DNA of 64,000 bases from Roseimicrobium sp. ORNL1. GTDB taxonomy: Bacteria; Verrucomicrobiota; Verrucomicrobiia; Verrucomicrobiales; Verrucomicrobiaceae. The translations under genes and the position numbers were made by a program. The notes under the pieces are model-generated. The model saw only the letters and a list, made by a program, of their open reading frames with translations. It was not told where the DNA came from and did not search any database. This document shows, in pieces, positions 7,032 through 16,128 of this stretch. The DNA lies in NCBI RefSeq assembly GCF_011044495.1, contig NZ_CP049143.1, positions 5,146,001-5,210,000 on the forward strand. Reading direction: 5' to 3'. The stretch's first letter is position 1; each line of letters starts with the position of its first letter.

Positions 7032-9845
7032 ATGGGAGTCCCCGTCATTTATCTCAGCGCCGCGCCTACTGATTTGCGCACCCACCGCGCCCGGGCGGAG
7101 AAAATTCTGACCAGCGCGGGCCTCAAGGTCGTGATGTTGGAGGCCGGCCGGTCCCAGGACTGGAGCCAGATCCGCAAGAGCCTGCGCCAGGAACTTCGCA
7201 ACTGCACGGCAGTCGTCCACTTCGCCGGTCTCTGCTACGGCTCCGAACCCTCCGACAGCCCGCCAGGAGCTCCACGCCGTTCCCATGCGCAGATGGAGTT
7301 TCACATCGCGCGGGACCTCCGACTCCCCATTTATACCTTCCTGCTGCCGGAGAGATTTCCTTTTGACGCCCACTCTCCGGAGCCAGCCGACGCCCACCAG
7401 TTGCAGGTGGAGCACCGGAGTCACCTCGTCAATCTGGTGCGACCCGGTGACCATGTGACGACCGCTGCCCAGCTGGACCAGAGCCTGTACGCACTGGCCC
7501 AGGAACTCCTGCAGAAGAGCCATGCCGCAGCTCCGCATGCGCATGCCACCTCACCCCACCAGCACCGGCCCAAGGGCATGTCCTGGGTGATGCGACTGCC
7601 GATTCTACTGCTCGCGGCCCTGCTGGCCGCCTACCTGTGGCAGGCCTCGCAGCCCGGCGGTCCCTATGTCATTCTCCACCCGCCCGGCTCCCTGCTGGCA
7701 GGCCTGTCTCCTGATGAGATTGCCGCCGAGCAGGAGCGGACCGTCATTGGTGCACTCGAAACCCGGCGTCTCGCTCGTGAGGTCGCGCAAATCACCCCGC
7801 AGCAGGGGATGCTGCGCGAGCAATATGACTCTCGCACAAAGCAGGAACTGGCGATTGCCTCCGTGGCCGCACGTTACGGAAAGGACGCGGATGCCTTGGG
7901 CGCTGAAATCGAGTCCTGGGCCCGCTCCACCCAAGCCTCAAGTACCGCCGCCCCCCCGCTCGACAACGCCCTGGCCGCCTATCTTTTGGCGGACTACGAA
8001 ACCGCTGCCAAGGAGGCAGGACGATTTGCCCTCGCGGCTGAGCAAAGCACGCCGCCAAATCATTCCCAGGCACTGAGCGGTTGGTTCCTGCAAGGACACT
8101 GCTGGCTCCAGCAATTGAAGTTCCACGACGCCCTCGAATCCTACCGCCACGCCTTCGCCCACACCAACATCGATCAGCAGCCCCTGGTCTGGAGTGACCT
8201 CGGCCTCGCGGAAGCGCAGGCATTGCTGCAACTTGGACGATGGAACGAAGCCATGCCGGCCTTCAAAACCTGCATCCGCCTGAGGTCCGCCTACCTGCCG
8301 CCGGACGCTCCGGAAATGGCCTGGGCCATGACCTCCCTCGCCTCCCTCTATACCTCCATGGACAAGATGGGTGAGGCCGAATCCCTCCTGCATGAATCCG
8401 CCAAGATCATGGAAATGCGCTTCAAGCCCGGCCATTTCGAAGTGGCCGGTGCCCTGGCAAACTTGGGAGAAGTCATGAGACTCTCAGGAAAGACCGCAGA
8501 AGCCGAGCCGGTGCTGTGCCAGTCCATCGCTCTCTACGAAAAGCTTCGGGGCAAAGAAGCTCCCGAGGTCTCCCGGGTGCTGGGAAGCCTGGCCCGCCTT
8601 GTTTCAGACGCTGGAAGACAGAGCGAAGCCGTCCTGCTCGCGGAGAAGGCGGTTTCCATCGATGAGCGCTGCTTCGGTCCCAACCACCCCCGGGTAGCTC
8701 GCAGCCTGACCAACCTCTCCTTGATTCTCGCGCCGCAGGACCATGCCCGCGCCGTGACCCTGCAGCGCAGGGTCCTCGCCATCATGGAGAAACAGTTTGG
8801 CCCCACCCATGCCGAAACTGCCAGTGCGCTCAACAATCTCGCCGGACTAATCCAGGATGGACCGGAACGGGACGAGGCGGAGCAGATGTTCCGCACTGCG
8901 CTGAAGGCGGATGAGGTCCTGTTTGGCAGAAGTCACCCCAATCTTCTCCGGGATCTGCGCAACCTCGCCGCGCTGTTGAGAAACTCCGGACGCAGGGACG
9001 AGGCGATCGCCTACTATCTGCAGGCGCTGGGTCTCGCCGAAGTGCACTTTGGAAAGGACCACTCAGAAACGGTGACCAGCCTGCGCCAGTTGTCCCTCCA
9101 GCTCGCGGAGGCACGGCGTTTCGTGGAAGCGGAACCCTTTGGCCGTAGAGCCCTCGCTTCGGCAACCAAGCTGTACGGCAACGAGAACCTGGAAGTCGCC
9201 AGGTGCGCCCGCGACCTCGCCTTCTGCCTGGCGGTCTCTGGCAAGTTGGAAGAAGCCGCCTCCCTGTACGAGCAGGCCCAGACCATTGCGGAGAAACAAT
9301 TGGGCGCAGATGACATCAGCGTATTTCATGACGTCAGGAACCGCGCCGCCGTGCTCAGGGACCTCGGGGACAAACCCAAAGCTCTCGAAGCCTACCGCCG
9401 CACCTACACCATGGCCCGCAGAATCCTGGGCCATGAACACCCCCAGACGCTGACGTCCATGGACAATCTCGCGTGCATGTTGCGCGATACGAAGCACTAT
9501 ACCGACGCGGAGTACATGTTCCGCGATCTTCTAGAGATCCGCGAAAAACTGTGGGGACACGACAACGTGGTTCTCGCCAATGATCTCAGCGACCTGGCAG
9601 GCGTGTTGTTTTTGAAATTACGACACGCCGACGCGGAGCCCATCTACCGGCGGGCACTGAAACTGGTGGCCACTGCGCCCAAGGACACCAACGGGCTCCA
9701 GGCACTCCTCAAAACGGCGAGACAAAACTACAGCAACAACCTCCGCCGCCTCGACATTTCCGAAGAAGAAACCACCCTGCGCATGCGCCGGATTGAGTCT
9801 GGGGAAGAGATTGAGGATCTCGCTGCAAGCGCACGGACACCGTGA
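7032..9845 (+). CDS. DUF4062/TIR-like head, transmembrane helix and kinesin-light-chain-type TPR protein
   Basis: 937 residues. Residues 1-160 form an alpha/beta domain with VIYLSAAPTDL at the start, a central strand AVVHFAGLCYGSEP (60-73) and SHAQMEFHIA (84-93). This fits the DUF4062/TIR-like domains found on large TPR proteins. A His/Pro-rich linker (164-180) and one hydrophobic helix (186-204) follow. The rest is about ten 42-residue TPR units of the kinesin-light-chain type (A..NL...L...G...EAE..Y..AL...E), roughly residues 330-900. The head would be cytoplasmic; the side on which the TPR part lies is uncertain. A sensing or scaffolding role is likely, and NADase activity of the head cannot be claimed from sequence alone. 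It is flanked by the GspG-like gene and, downstream, by a long inverted repeat. Confidence 0.7.
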   Translation: MGVPVIYLSAAPTDLRTHRARAEKILTSAGLKVVMLEAGRSQDWSQIRKSLRQELRNCTAVVHFAGLCYGSEPSDSPPGAPRRSHAQMEFHIARDLRLPIYTFLLPERFPFDAHSPEPADAHQLQVEHRSHLVNLVRPGDHVTTAAQLDQSLYALAQELLQKSHAAAPHAHATSPHQHRPKGMSWVMRLPILLLAALLAAYLWQASQPGGPYVILHPPGSLLAGLSPDEIAAEQERTVIGALETRRLAREVAQITPQQGMLREQYDSRTKQELAIASVAARYGKDADALGAEIESWARSTQASSTAAPPLDNALAAYLLADYETAAKEAGRFALAAEQSTPPNHSQALSGWFLQGHCWLQQLKFHDALESYRHAFAHTNIDQQPLVWSDLGLAEAQALLQLGRWNEAMPAFKTCIRLRSAYLPPDAPEMAWAMTSLASLYTSMDKMGEAESLLHESAKIMEMRFKPGHFEVAGALANLGEVMRLSGKTAEAEPVLCQSIALYEKLRGKEAPEVSRVLGSLARLVSDAGRQSEAVLLAEKAVSIDERCFGPNHPRVARSLTNLSLILAPQDHARAVTLQRRVLAIMEKQFGPTHAETASALNNLAGLIQDGPERDEAEQMFRTALKADEVLFGRSHPNLLRDLRNLAALLRNSGRRDEAIAYYLQALGLAEVHFGKDHSETVTSLRQLSLQLAEARRFVEAEPFGRRALASATKLYGNENLEVARCARDLAFCLAVSGKLEEAASLYEQAQTIAEKQLGADDISVFHDVRNRAAVLRDLGDKPKALEAYRRTYTMARRILGHEHPQTLTSMDNLACMLRDTKHYTDAEYMFRDLLEIREKLWGHDNVVLANDLSDLAGVLFLKLRHADAEPIYRRALKLVATAPKDTNGLQALLKTARQNYSNNLRRLDISEEETTLRMRRIESGEEIEDLAASARTP

Positions 9846-9884
9846 GTTGGCTTGAGGCATCCGAGTGAATAGGAGCCGCGGAAG

Positions 9885-10053
9885 AGTTGATGGTTTATGG
9901 TCGATAGTTGATAGCCTGAAACAGCAACCGACTCGATGGAGACTCGCGGTAAAAGCCCCAAAAACAAACCCCCGGCTATCTCTTAACGACGAGGCCATGA
10001 ATGCCACCTCTTGCTTCCTCAGGCTATCAACTATCGACCATAAACCATCAACT
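9885..10053. repeat. 35-bp perfect inverted repeat pair
   Basis: Arms 9885-9919 and 10019-10053 are exact reverse complements over 35 bases, separated by 99 bases. The left arm begins AGTTGATGGTTTATGG and ends TTGATAGCCTGA. The pair fills most of the 290-base gap between two convergent genes. The adjacent stretch 10072-10105 (CTCTGCGTCTCCGTGTCTCT core) is a simple CT/GT-rich motif that resembles short dispersed repeats. No open reading frame of note lies inside. It looks like a non-coding mobile or palindromic repeat, not a terminator. Confidence 0.85.
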
Positions 10054-10135
10054 TTTCTCAGTCTCCGAAGTTCCTCTGCGTCTCCGTGTCTCTGTGTTGA
10101 ATCCAATGCAGCCCGCATCCCCACCGCCCTCTCGC

Positions 10136-11620
10136 TCAGTACAGCATCGTCTTGAGAATGTAATCCCAAAACGCAAAGACCACCCAGGTACCGGTGGCAG
10201 CAATCAACGCATCCACAAGAGTAGGCCGGAGGACCCATTTGGGCAGGACCGGCCCCTTGTCAGCAGGGTCCGGAGCCTGGTCTCGAGAGGGCTCGCGTCC
10301 CTCCGCCCAACCATTGACAGCTACGCGCGGGAAAGCAGGACCAGACACGGCGGCAACCGGCTGAAGAAAGTCTGGCACAAGCCGGACCGGCGGCTGAAAC
10401 ACGCGAGCTGGCAACACCGGACTCCTGACCGCCGCCTCTGGTTCTTCCACCTCCACCGGCTTGCGGAGCAGATAGAGGCGATGGAAGGCACTCGTCGCCG
10501 CCATGAAAAGGAAGAACTCCGTGTGGTAAGCACGGTCAATCATCCAGTTGGAGATGGCGTAGGCCACCACCAGGCCAAAAATACATTTGCGACATCGCTC
10601 ACCTTCTTCATCGAGCGGCCCGCATCGGATCGTCGACTTCGCTCCCAGCCACATCAGCAGGATGTAGAGGAATATCCCACCCTTGCCCAGTTCCGCGCCG
10701 ACCTGCACATAGGAACTGTGGGTGGCTTTCGAAATCGACATCTTTTCCCAGCGGATGGTGGCCTTGAAGGTCTTCCACCCCTGACCTGACACGATGTGCT
10801 GGCGGCTGGCGGCTCGGGCGATCTCCCATGCCAGCAGTCGCCCCTGCACGCCTTCATCCGACTTGAGGCTGCCCATTTCCGCCATGCGCGGCATGATGCT
10901 CAGCACCGCACCGCTCCCGGCCACTGCGGCGGTGACCAGCAGGATCTGGAAAATCTTCGAGCGCCCGAAGGAATAGGTAAGCACCACAACAATGAAACCC
11001 GCGAGGAACGCCCCTTTGGACTCAGTCCTCATCACGCACTCAAATGCCAGCAAAGCCAGCAGAGCGGCAATCAGCCGGTTCGTCATGGAACTGCGCCAGA
11101 ACAACAGGAAGTAGGCCATGGGAATGACCAGGATGACCGAGTGCCCCAGCGCGTTGGGGTTGTTGTGCATCCAGGTGCCAATCGCCAGACGGCCCTTGTT
11201 GGCCGCAGTCATCGCGGCAGCACCGGTAAAGTCCCAGCCATAAAGACTGCCCACGCCAAAGCCGGCGATCACCACCAGGGCGATCATCCAGTACTTCATG
11301 TACGTGCGCAGTCGCGCCGGCGAATCCAGGGCCTGCACCGTGACAAAGTAGAACGCGAACAGGGGAAACGCCCCCTTGAGCGCATCGTTGGGAGACGGCG
11401 AGGTCCAAACGATAAAGGCATAGTAGGCCAGCATGGCCCAGTCCTGGGGGGTCGCCAGAAACTTCAGGGGTCTGCCCAAGTTCTTGGCGCGGAGCACCAT
11501 GGTGACCATGGCGAGCATCATGACCGGGTTCACGATCCCCACGCCTATCAACCCGGGCACCCAGTCCTGGGGCCTGATAAAGTATATCAGGAGGACGAGT
11601 ACAACAGCGAAGAAGTCCAT
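10136..11620 (-). CDS. O-antigen ligase/polymerase-like (Wzy_C family) membrane protein
   Basis: About 494 residues from MDFFAVVLVLL; an in-frame ATG at 11680 would add 20 residues. The first 400 residues hold about ten hydrophobic segments with a larger loop near residues 250-300, as in the Wzy/WaaL superfamily. The N-terminal RPQDW motif and the ESKGAFLAGF segment resemble the ligase-like proteins of exosortase-type exopolysaccharide loci. The Arg/Pro-rich C-terminal part is followed by one last hydrophobic helix. It would polymerise polysaccharide repeat units or transfer glycan to an acceptor on the periplasmic side of the inner membrane. It is the last gene of a minus-strand operon, just past a methyltransferase gene. 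Confidence 0.72.
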   Translation of the reverse strand: MDFFAVVLVLLIYFIRPQDWVPGLIGVGIVNPVMMLAMVTMVLRAKNLGRPLKFLATPQDWAMLAYYAFIVWTSPSPNDALKGAFPLFAFYFVTVQALDSPARLRTYMKYWMIALVVIAGFGVGSLYGWDFTGAAAMTAANKGRLAIGTWMHNNPNALGHSVILVIPMAYFLLFWRSSMTNRLIAALLALLAFECVMRTESKGAFLAGFIVVVLTYSFGRSKIFQILLVTAAVAGSGAVLSIMPRMAEMGSLKSDEGVQGRLLAWEIARAASRQHIVSGQGWKTFKATIRWEKMSISKATHSSYVQVGAELGKGGIFLYILLMWLGAKSTIRCGPLDEEGERCRKCIFGLVVAYAISNWMIDRAYHTEFFLFMAATSAFHRLYLLRKPVEVEEPEAAVRSPVLPARVFQPPVRLVPDFLQPVAAVSGPAFPRVAVNGWAEGREPSRDQAPDPADKGPVLPKWVLRPTLVDALIAATGTWVVFAFWDYILKTMLY

Positions 11621-11683
11621 GAGTAGATCAAGAGAAGCGACGGCAACCCCAGTCAGCGCACCGGCTGCACTATGCCCCATTCA

Positions 11684-12505
11684 TCACTTGAATGCACATA
11701 CAACCACATTGTTCAGGAACTTTCTGGCCGCCTTGATCCGCAGGGCTTCCGGCATCATGCGCAGTGCAAACTCGGCAGTCACGAAGGCGGGAAGGAGCCA
11801 CTGATGGGCCGAACCCGTCTTGCCCCTGAGGAATGGCTGGATGCGGCTGAATCCGCACTTCCGCATTAGCGGAGCCATCTCGCCGTAGGTCCATTCCTTC
11901 AAATGGAAGGTCTCCAGCTTGTTACTGAAGTAGCGGGACACATCATGCGGGCCGGACTGCGCGTGGGGCGTGCTCAGGATGTAGCACCCGCCCGGTTTGA
12001 GGACGCGGTTCATCTCCTGGAAGTGGAGTTCCACATCATCCGGATGAAGATGCTCCAGCACCTGATAGCTGAAGGCCACATCCACTTCACCGTCCGGAAG
12101 AGGAATCACCAGCCCGTCATGCATGACCATGCGGTAGTTTGCGGGAAGCCCGTCCGAAACGCCTCCCTGCGCACAAACCTCCAGCGCAATCGCCTCCCGC
12201 ACCTGCGGCGCCACATGCATGGAGAACGTACCGGTGCCGGCGCCAAACTCCAGAAACCGCACGCCCGGCGCCAGTGCATGGCGCACCAGCCGCATCTGGG
12301 CCTGCAGGGACCTTTCCTCTGCGGACTTTTCCTTGGACCGCGCCACCCTGGGATGCTCGGGTACGCGACGATACAGTTCCGAATACAACTCCGCCGCGAG
12401 CCCCGCGCGCTCCTCCCGTGTGCTGTTGCGCAACCGGGTCGCGAGCTCCTTCTCAACCTCAAAGTGGTGGCGGCGTGCCTCCTGCGTATCCATGGCCGCA
12501 CTCAT
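11684..12505 (-). CDS. Class I SAM-dependent methyltransferase
   Basis: 273 residues. The SAM motif I is FLEFGAGTGTFSMHV (about 84-98). Further motifs are VDVAFSYQVLEHLHPDDV, the usual post-II segment with an EH pair, and LKPGGCYILSTPH. The family methylates small molecules or sugars; the substrate is unknown. The start codon overlaps the stop of the upstream sugar transferase gene (ATGA type), so the two are translationally coupled. A role in methylating the nascent glycan or a nucleotide sugar is inferred from this linkage. Confidence 0.8.
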   Translation of the reverse strand: MSAAMDTQEARRHHFEVEKELATRLRNSTREERAGLAAELYSELYRRVPEHPRVARSKEKSAEERSLQAQMRLVRHALAPGVRFLEFGAGTGTFSMHVAPQVREAIALEVCAQGGVSDGLPANYRMVMHDGLVIPLPDGEVDVAFSYQVLEHLHPDDVELHFQEMNRVLKPGGCYILSTPHAQSGPHDVSRYFSNKLETFHLKEWTYGEMAPLMRKCGFSRIQPFLRGKTGSAHQWLLPAFVTAEFALRMMPEALRIKAARKFLNNVVVCAFK

Positions 12506-13989
12506 ACCACACTCGGAGCCAGTTGCTCACTGCTGTCATCATCCATGGCCTCCGGACTTCCCACCATCGCCTCACGGGAGTCAGCATCATCCAGCGCCCT
12601 TTGGGAGACACCGCCGGTGAGCACAATGCGCACCGTGTCCAGGATGACGAACATGTCCAGCGTCAGGGTCATGTGCTTCATGTAGTACAGATCGTACTCC
12701 AGCTTGCGCCGCGCATCCTGGGTGGTCGCGCCATAGGGATAATTCACCTGGGCCCAGCCCGTGAGTCCGGGGGCCACCAGAAGGCGCTCCCTAAAGTAGG
12801 GCACATCTTCCGACAGCTTATCAATGAAATCAGGACGCTCCGGACGCGGCCCCACGAAACTCATGTCTCCGCGGAGGATGTTCCAGAGTTGCGGAATCTC
12901 ATCGATGCGGAACTTGCGCAGGAAACCACCGCCCAGGAACACACGGGGATCATTTTTCGAGGCCCACTGCGGTCCGGCCGACTCGGCATCCACCCGCATG
13001 GTGCGCAGCTTCAGCACTTCAAACTTGCGACCGAGGCGACCACAGCGGATCTGCCTGAAAAATACAGGCCCTTCCGGAGAGACAATCCGGATCCACGCCA
13101 TGGCCACGAGAAGGAAGGGCGACAACACCACACCGACAAACCCGGAGACAGCCACATCGAAAAGGCGCTTCCACTTTCTCACATACCCGCGGTGCGGCAG
13201 CGAGCTGGCACCAAGGAGCCAGTCCAGGTCAATGAGCCACACCGGCACCATGTGATAGTTCTCCTCAAAGAAGTCCACAATGCGTGAGAGTCGCACGCCA
13301 CCGAAGCAGACCTCACGCAGCTTCGACACCAACTGCTGATCCCTGAGATGCCGGCCAGAACACAGGAGGGTGTCGATGTTGTTGTCCTCCACCGCGGACA
13401 TGATGGTGTCGCGAGCTCCCAGCAAATTGCTCTCCAGCGGATGGTCGATCCGTTCCTCGGGAGTGCGGACATCCAGGATGCCTATCAAGTGCGCAGCATT
13501 GCTGGGAAGCCGCTGCAGTTTCAGCCAGCTTTCGTAGTCCTTCTTCCCCGCGACCAGAACCGCCACCCTCTCCCGGTAACCCAAGGTCAATCGTGCAAGG
13601 AACGCATGATGCGCCATGAGCAATCCGAAGGTGATCGGAAAGCTGATGGCCAGCACGCCGCGACCCACTCGCGAACTGAAATCCAGAGAGCCGAAGGTCA
13701 GCATCAGCACCACGCCGGCCAGATAACAAAGTCCCAGCAACAAGTAACGGTGCCGCTTCTTGAGATGCAAGCTCCGCACAGAATACAATCCTGCACCATA
13801 GAGGATGGCCGGAACCGCAAGCGAAGCGATGATCAACACCGGCAGATAACGCAAGACCACCGGCGGAGTGAAGTCCTGAAAGCGGACCGCAGATGCGGCC
13901 ACCATTCCTCCGAAGACGATTGCGGCGTCCAGGATGAAATGGTTGCGCGTGGCATTCCAGCGCTCTTTGCCTTTGATACTATGAATCAT
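12502..13989 (-). CDS. Polyprenyl-phosphate sugar-1-phosphate transferase (WbaP/EpsB type)
   Basis: 495 residues. The N-terminal part has four or five hydrophobic segments (about 10-125), then a Rossmann-like cytoplasmic domain (about 140-260). The catalytic domain starts at KRLFDVAVSG (about 276) with a membrane helix, followed by PVFFRQIRCGR, LKLRTM, RIDEIPQLWNILRGDMSFVG and GPRPE, all hallmarks of bacterial sugar transferases (PF02397). The enzyme moves a sugar phosphate from a UDP-sugar to undecaprenyl phosphate and so starts the lipid-linked repeat unit. It heads the operon that includes the methyltransferase and the Wzy-like gene. About 200 bases upstream are non-coding. Confidence 0.9.
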   Translation of the reverse strand: MIHSIKGKERWNATRNHFILDAAIVFGGMVAASAVRFQDFTPPVVLRYLPVLIIASLAVPAILYGAGLYSVRSLHLKKRHRYLLLGLCYLAGVVLMLTFGSLDFSSRVGRGVLAISFPITFGLLMAHHAFLARLTLGYRERVAVLVAGKKDYESWLKLQRLPSNAAHLIGILDVRTPEERIDHPLESNLLGARDTIMSAVEDNNIDTLLCSGRHLRDQQLVSKLREVCFGGVRLSRIVDFFEENYHMVPVWLIDLDWLLGASSLPHRGYVRKWKRLFDVAVSGFVGVVLSPFLLVAMAWIRIVSPEGPVFFRQIRCGRLGRKFEVLKLRTMRVDAESAGPQWASKNDPRVFLGGGFLRKFRIDEIPQLWNILRGDMSFVGPRPERPDFIDKLSEDVPYFRERLLVAPGLTGWAQVNYPYGATTQDARRKLEYDLYYMKHMTLTLDMFVILDTVRIVLTGGVSQRALDDADSREAMVGSPEAMDDDSSEQLAPSVV

Positions 13990-14192
13990 GCCCCAAAAGA
14001 TTCTTCGTAGTGTTGCGTGGCAGACTGACTTTTTGCACGAGGGACCGTCCTAATCCGAAGAAGTTTCCCAGGGGGGGCATACCCGGGTTTTCTCCACGGT
14101 TGCTGAACTGCGACAGCTTCATGCAAGGAATTGAGACGCGGAGAATAGCCACATCTTTACGATAAGCAATCGATTCAAGGTAAACTTTCCTT

Positions 14193-15314
14193 TCATTCAC
14201 ATACCGACTGACAAAAAAGATTGCGGTATTTGTCCACGGTTGCAGACATCGAGAAACGGTCCTGCACATGGAGCATGGCCGCCCTCCCCCTCCGTTCGAG
14301 TTCCGCCTGAGGCGCTTCAGCCGCCTGACGCAGGCCTTTTTCGAGTTTCTCGACCGTGCTCAGGTCCTTGATCCAGCCGTGTTTCTCATCCTCGGCGATT
14401 TCTCGCACCCCGCACACATCATTCGCCATCACGGGCAATCCGCAAGACATGGCCTCCAGCACGGCATTGGGCATGCCTTCGTTGGACGACGATACCACCA
14501 GCACATCCATGGCCTGATAGCAGGGAACAGGATCGAGCTGGAAGCCCGCCCAGTGCATGCGGCTGCGATACCGGCTCGCCTCAAGGCGCGCGAGTACACG
14601 GTCCTTCTCCGGTCCACCATCTCCCACCAGAAGCAGATTCACCTTGGGATGATCACCAGCCATGTTCTCAAAGGCCTCGATCAAATCCATGTGACGCTTC
14701 CACGGACCGAACCTGGCCACCATGCCCAGCCAGCACGCATCGGGATCCAGTTGCAGTCCCCGCCGCACGGCCTGTTTATCTTCTGCAGGACGGAACCGCG
14801 CAGAGTCCACGCCATTGATGATGGGGAACATCTGCCGGTGCCGGAACCCGAGTGCCTGCATCTGATCCACCTGCTGCTGGGAGACCGTGGTGACCGCCGA
14901 GGCGATGGGATACAACACCCGACGCTGCCAGCGCTTCTTCCGCGTGAGCTCCTCTCCCGTCCAGATGGTGTGCTCGGAATGGATGAGCACCGGTCTCTTC
15001 CGCAGAGCGCAAGCGAGCGAGAAGAAAATGAGTCCGCCAAGATGATGCGTGTGCACCACATCATAGCCGCCACTCTGGATCAGCTCGCGCATGCTGCGCA
15101 CCGTCTTCCAGTTGAAGCCGGCCTCTTTTCCGATCACGTGCACCTTCGTGCTGGCCGGGAGGCGCTTCTCGAAAGGACCACCGCGCGAAAGGCAGACCAC
15201 GTCCGAAATGATCTGTGCAGGATCATACCGCGACAGTACCTGGACGAGCACATTCTCCATGCCACCGGGTTGCAAACTGTCCACGACCTCCAGCAGTCGC
15301 ACAGGTCTATCCAT
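14193..15314 (-). CDS. Glycosyltransferase, GT4 family
   Basis: 373 residues, the usual GT4 length. It opens with LLEVVDSLQPGGMENV, the glycine-rich acceptor loop, and has HSEHTIW and then INGVDSARFRP at the domain junction. The C-terminal nucleotide-sugar site contains EGMPNAVLEAMSCGLPV, the EX7E motif. It transfers a sugar from a nucleotide sugar to the growing lipid-linked glycan, probably in the cytoplasm with retention of anomeric configuration. Its start overlaps the end of the upstream methyltransferase gene by 8 bases, so it lies in a three-gene minus operon with 15307-16128 and 16125-17144. Donor and acceptor are not predictable. Confidence 0.87.
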   Translation of the reverse strand: MDRPVRLLEVVDSLQPGGMENVLVQVLSRYDPAQIISDVVCLSRGGPFEKRLPASTKVHVIGKEAGFNWKTVRSMRELIQSGGYDVVHTHHLGGLIFFSLACALRKRPVLIHSEHTIWTGEELTRKKRWQRRVLYPIASAVTTVSQQQVDQMQALGFRHRQMFPIINGVDSARFRPAEDKQAVRRGLQLDPDACWLGMVARFGPWKRHMDLIEAFENMAGDHPKVNLLLVGDGGPEKDRVLARLEASRYRSRMHWAGFQLDPVPCYQAMDVLVVSSSNEGMPNAVLEAMSCGLPVMANDVCGVREIAEDEKHGWIKDLSTVEKLEKGLRQAAEAPQAELERRGRAAMLHVQDRFSMSATVDKYRNLFCQSVCE

Positions 15315-16128
15315 GGGCCGGTTTTCTCAAGGTGGTGATGATGTCCTCATAGAGGCCGGCATCATGGCGCACATCGCCATCCTGCCAGCCATCCACCTGG
15401 GAAATAACTTCGAGACCAGCCTCCGCGGCGAGCTCACGCATGCGAGCCGTCGTCAGGTTGCTCCTCCAGCCACCCAGCTCTCCGGCCTTTGAGCCATGAT
15501 GAAGCACGGCGTGACCACCCCGCTTCAGCACCCGGTGAATCTCCTTCAGGTAAACAGCGACATCTTCGGCATTGATATGCACGAACACATCAAACGACCA
15601 TACCACATCCGTGGCGCCATCCTGCGCTCCGGGCAGGGAGCATCCATCCGTCACCTGAAAGGTGGCGTGCTTCTGATCCGCGAACTGCTTGCTGCAAAGC
15701 TCCACGCAGGTGCGGGAGATGTCATAGGCAGTATAGTTGCCGCAGAGCTTCAGGATCTCCCCGGTCCAACGACCCGCGCCAGGACCGATCTCTATTACTG
15801 TGGATCCCTGGGGAATGGCCGGTCGCAGAATGCAGCGCATCAGGCTTTCCTTCCACTCGGGACTGGGTGTCCATTCATCGCCACCGCCATCCCAGTTCCA
15901 GCTCTCCCAGATGGCCCGGTTCATCTCACGGCTGTTCATCCCGGGAATGTGCTTCCCGGCGCGCAAACGCTGCATGCCACCGAAGGCCCTGTCTGCCACG
16001 GCACTGGCCGCGCCATAGACGCCCAGCAGCAGAGTCCACTGAACCCCATTCTCCTTCACTGCGAGTGATGCCAGCTTGAGCTTCTGCCCAAGGGTCATGC
16101 GTTGCCGGTTCTGTACGAGATCCTTCAT
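15307..16128 (-). CDS. Class I SAM-dependent methyltransferase
   Basis: 273 residues. An N-terminal helical part (about 1-85) precedes the SAM domain with VIEIGPGAGRWTGEIL (motif I), VVWSFDVFVHI (motif II region) and LKRGGHAVLHHGS. This form is common among methyltransferases in O-antigen loci. The start overlaps the preceding GT2 gene's stop (ATGA). The likely target is a sugar hydroxyl of the polysaccharide or a lipid-linked intermediate, but this is inferred from the operon only. Confidence 0.8.
   Translation of the reverse strand: MKDLVQNRQRMTLGQKLKLASLAVKENGVQWTLLLGVYGAASAVADRAFGGMQRLRAGKHIPGMNSREMNRAIWESWNWDGGGDEWTPSPEWKESLMRCILRPAIPQGSTVIEIGPGAGRWTGEILKLCGNYTAYDISRTCVELCSKQFADQKHATFQVTDGCSLPGAQDGATDVVWSFDVFVHINAEDVAVYLKEIHRVLKRGGHAVLHHGSKAGELGGWRSNLTTARMRELAAEAGLEVISQVDGWQDGDVRHDAGLYEDIITTLRKPAHG

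Noticed and set aside
9885-10053. Possible CRISPR or direct repeats
   Set aside because: The two units are inverted, only two exist, and there is no regular spacer series or cas gene.
12139-13287. Plus-strand open frame of 382 codons
   Set aside because: Antisense to the sugar transferase and methyltransferase genes; no motifs.
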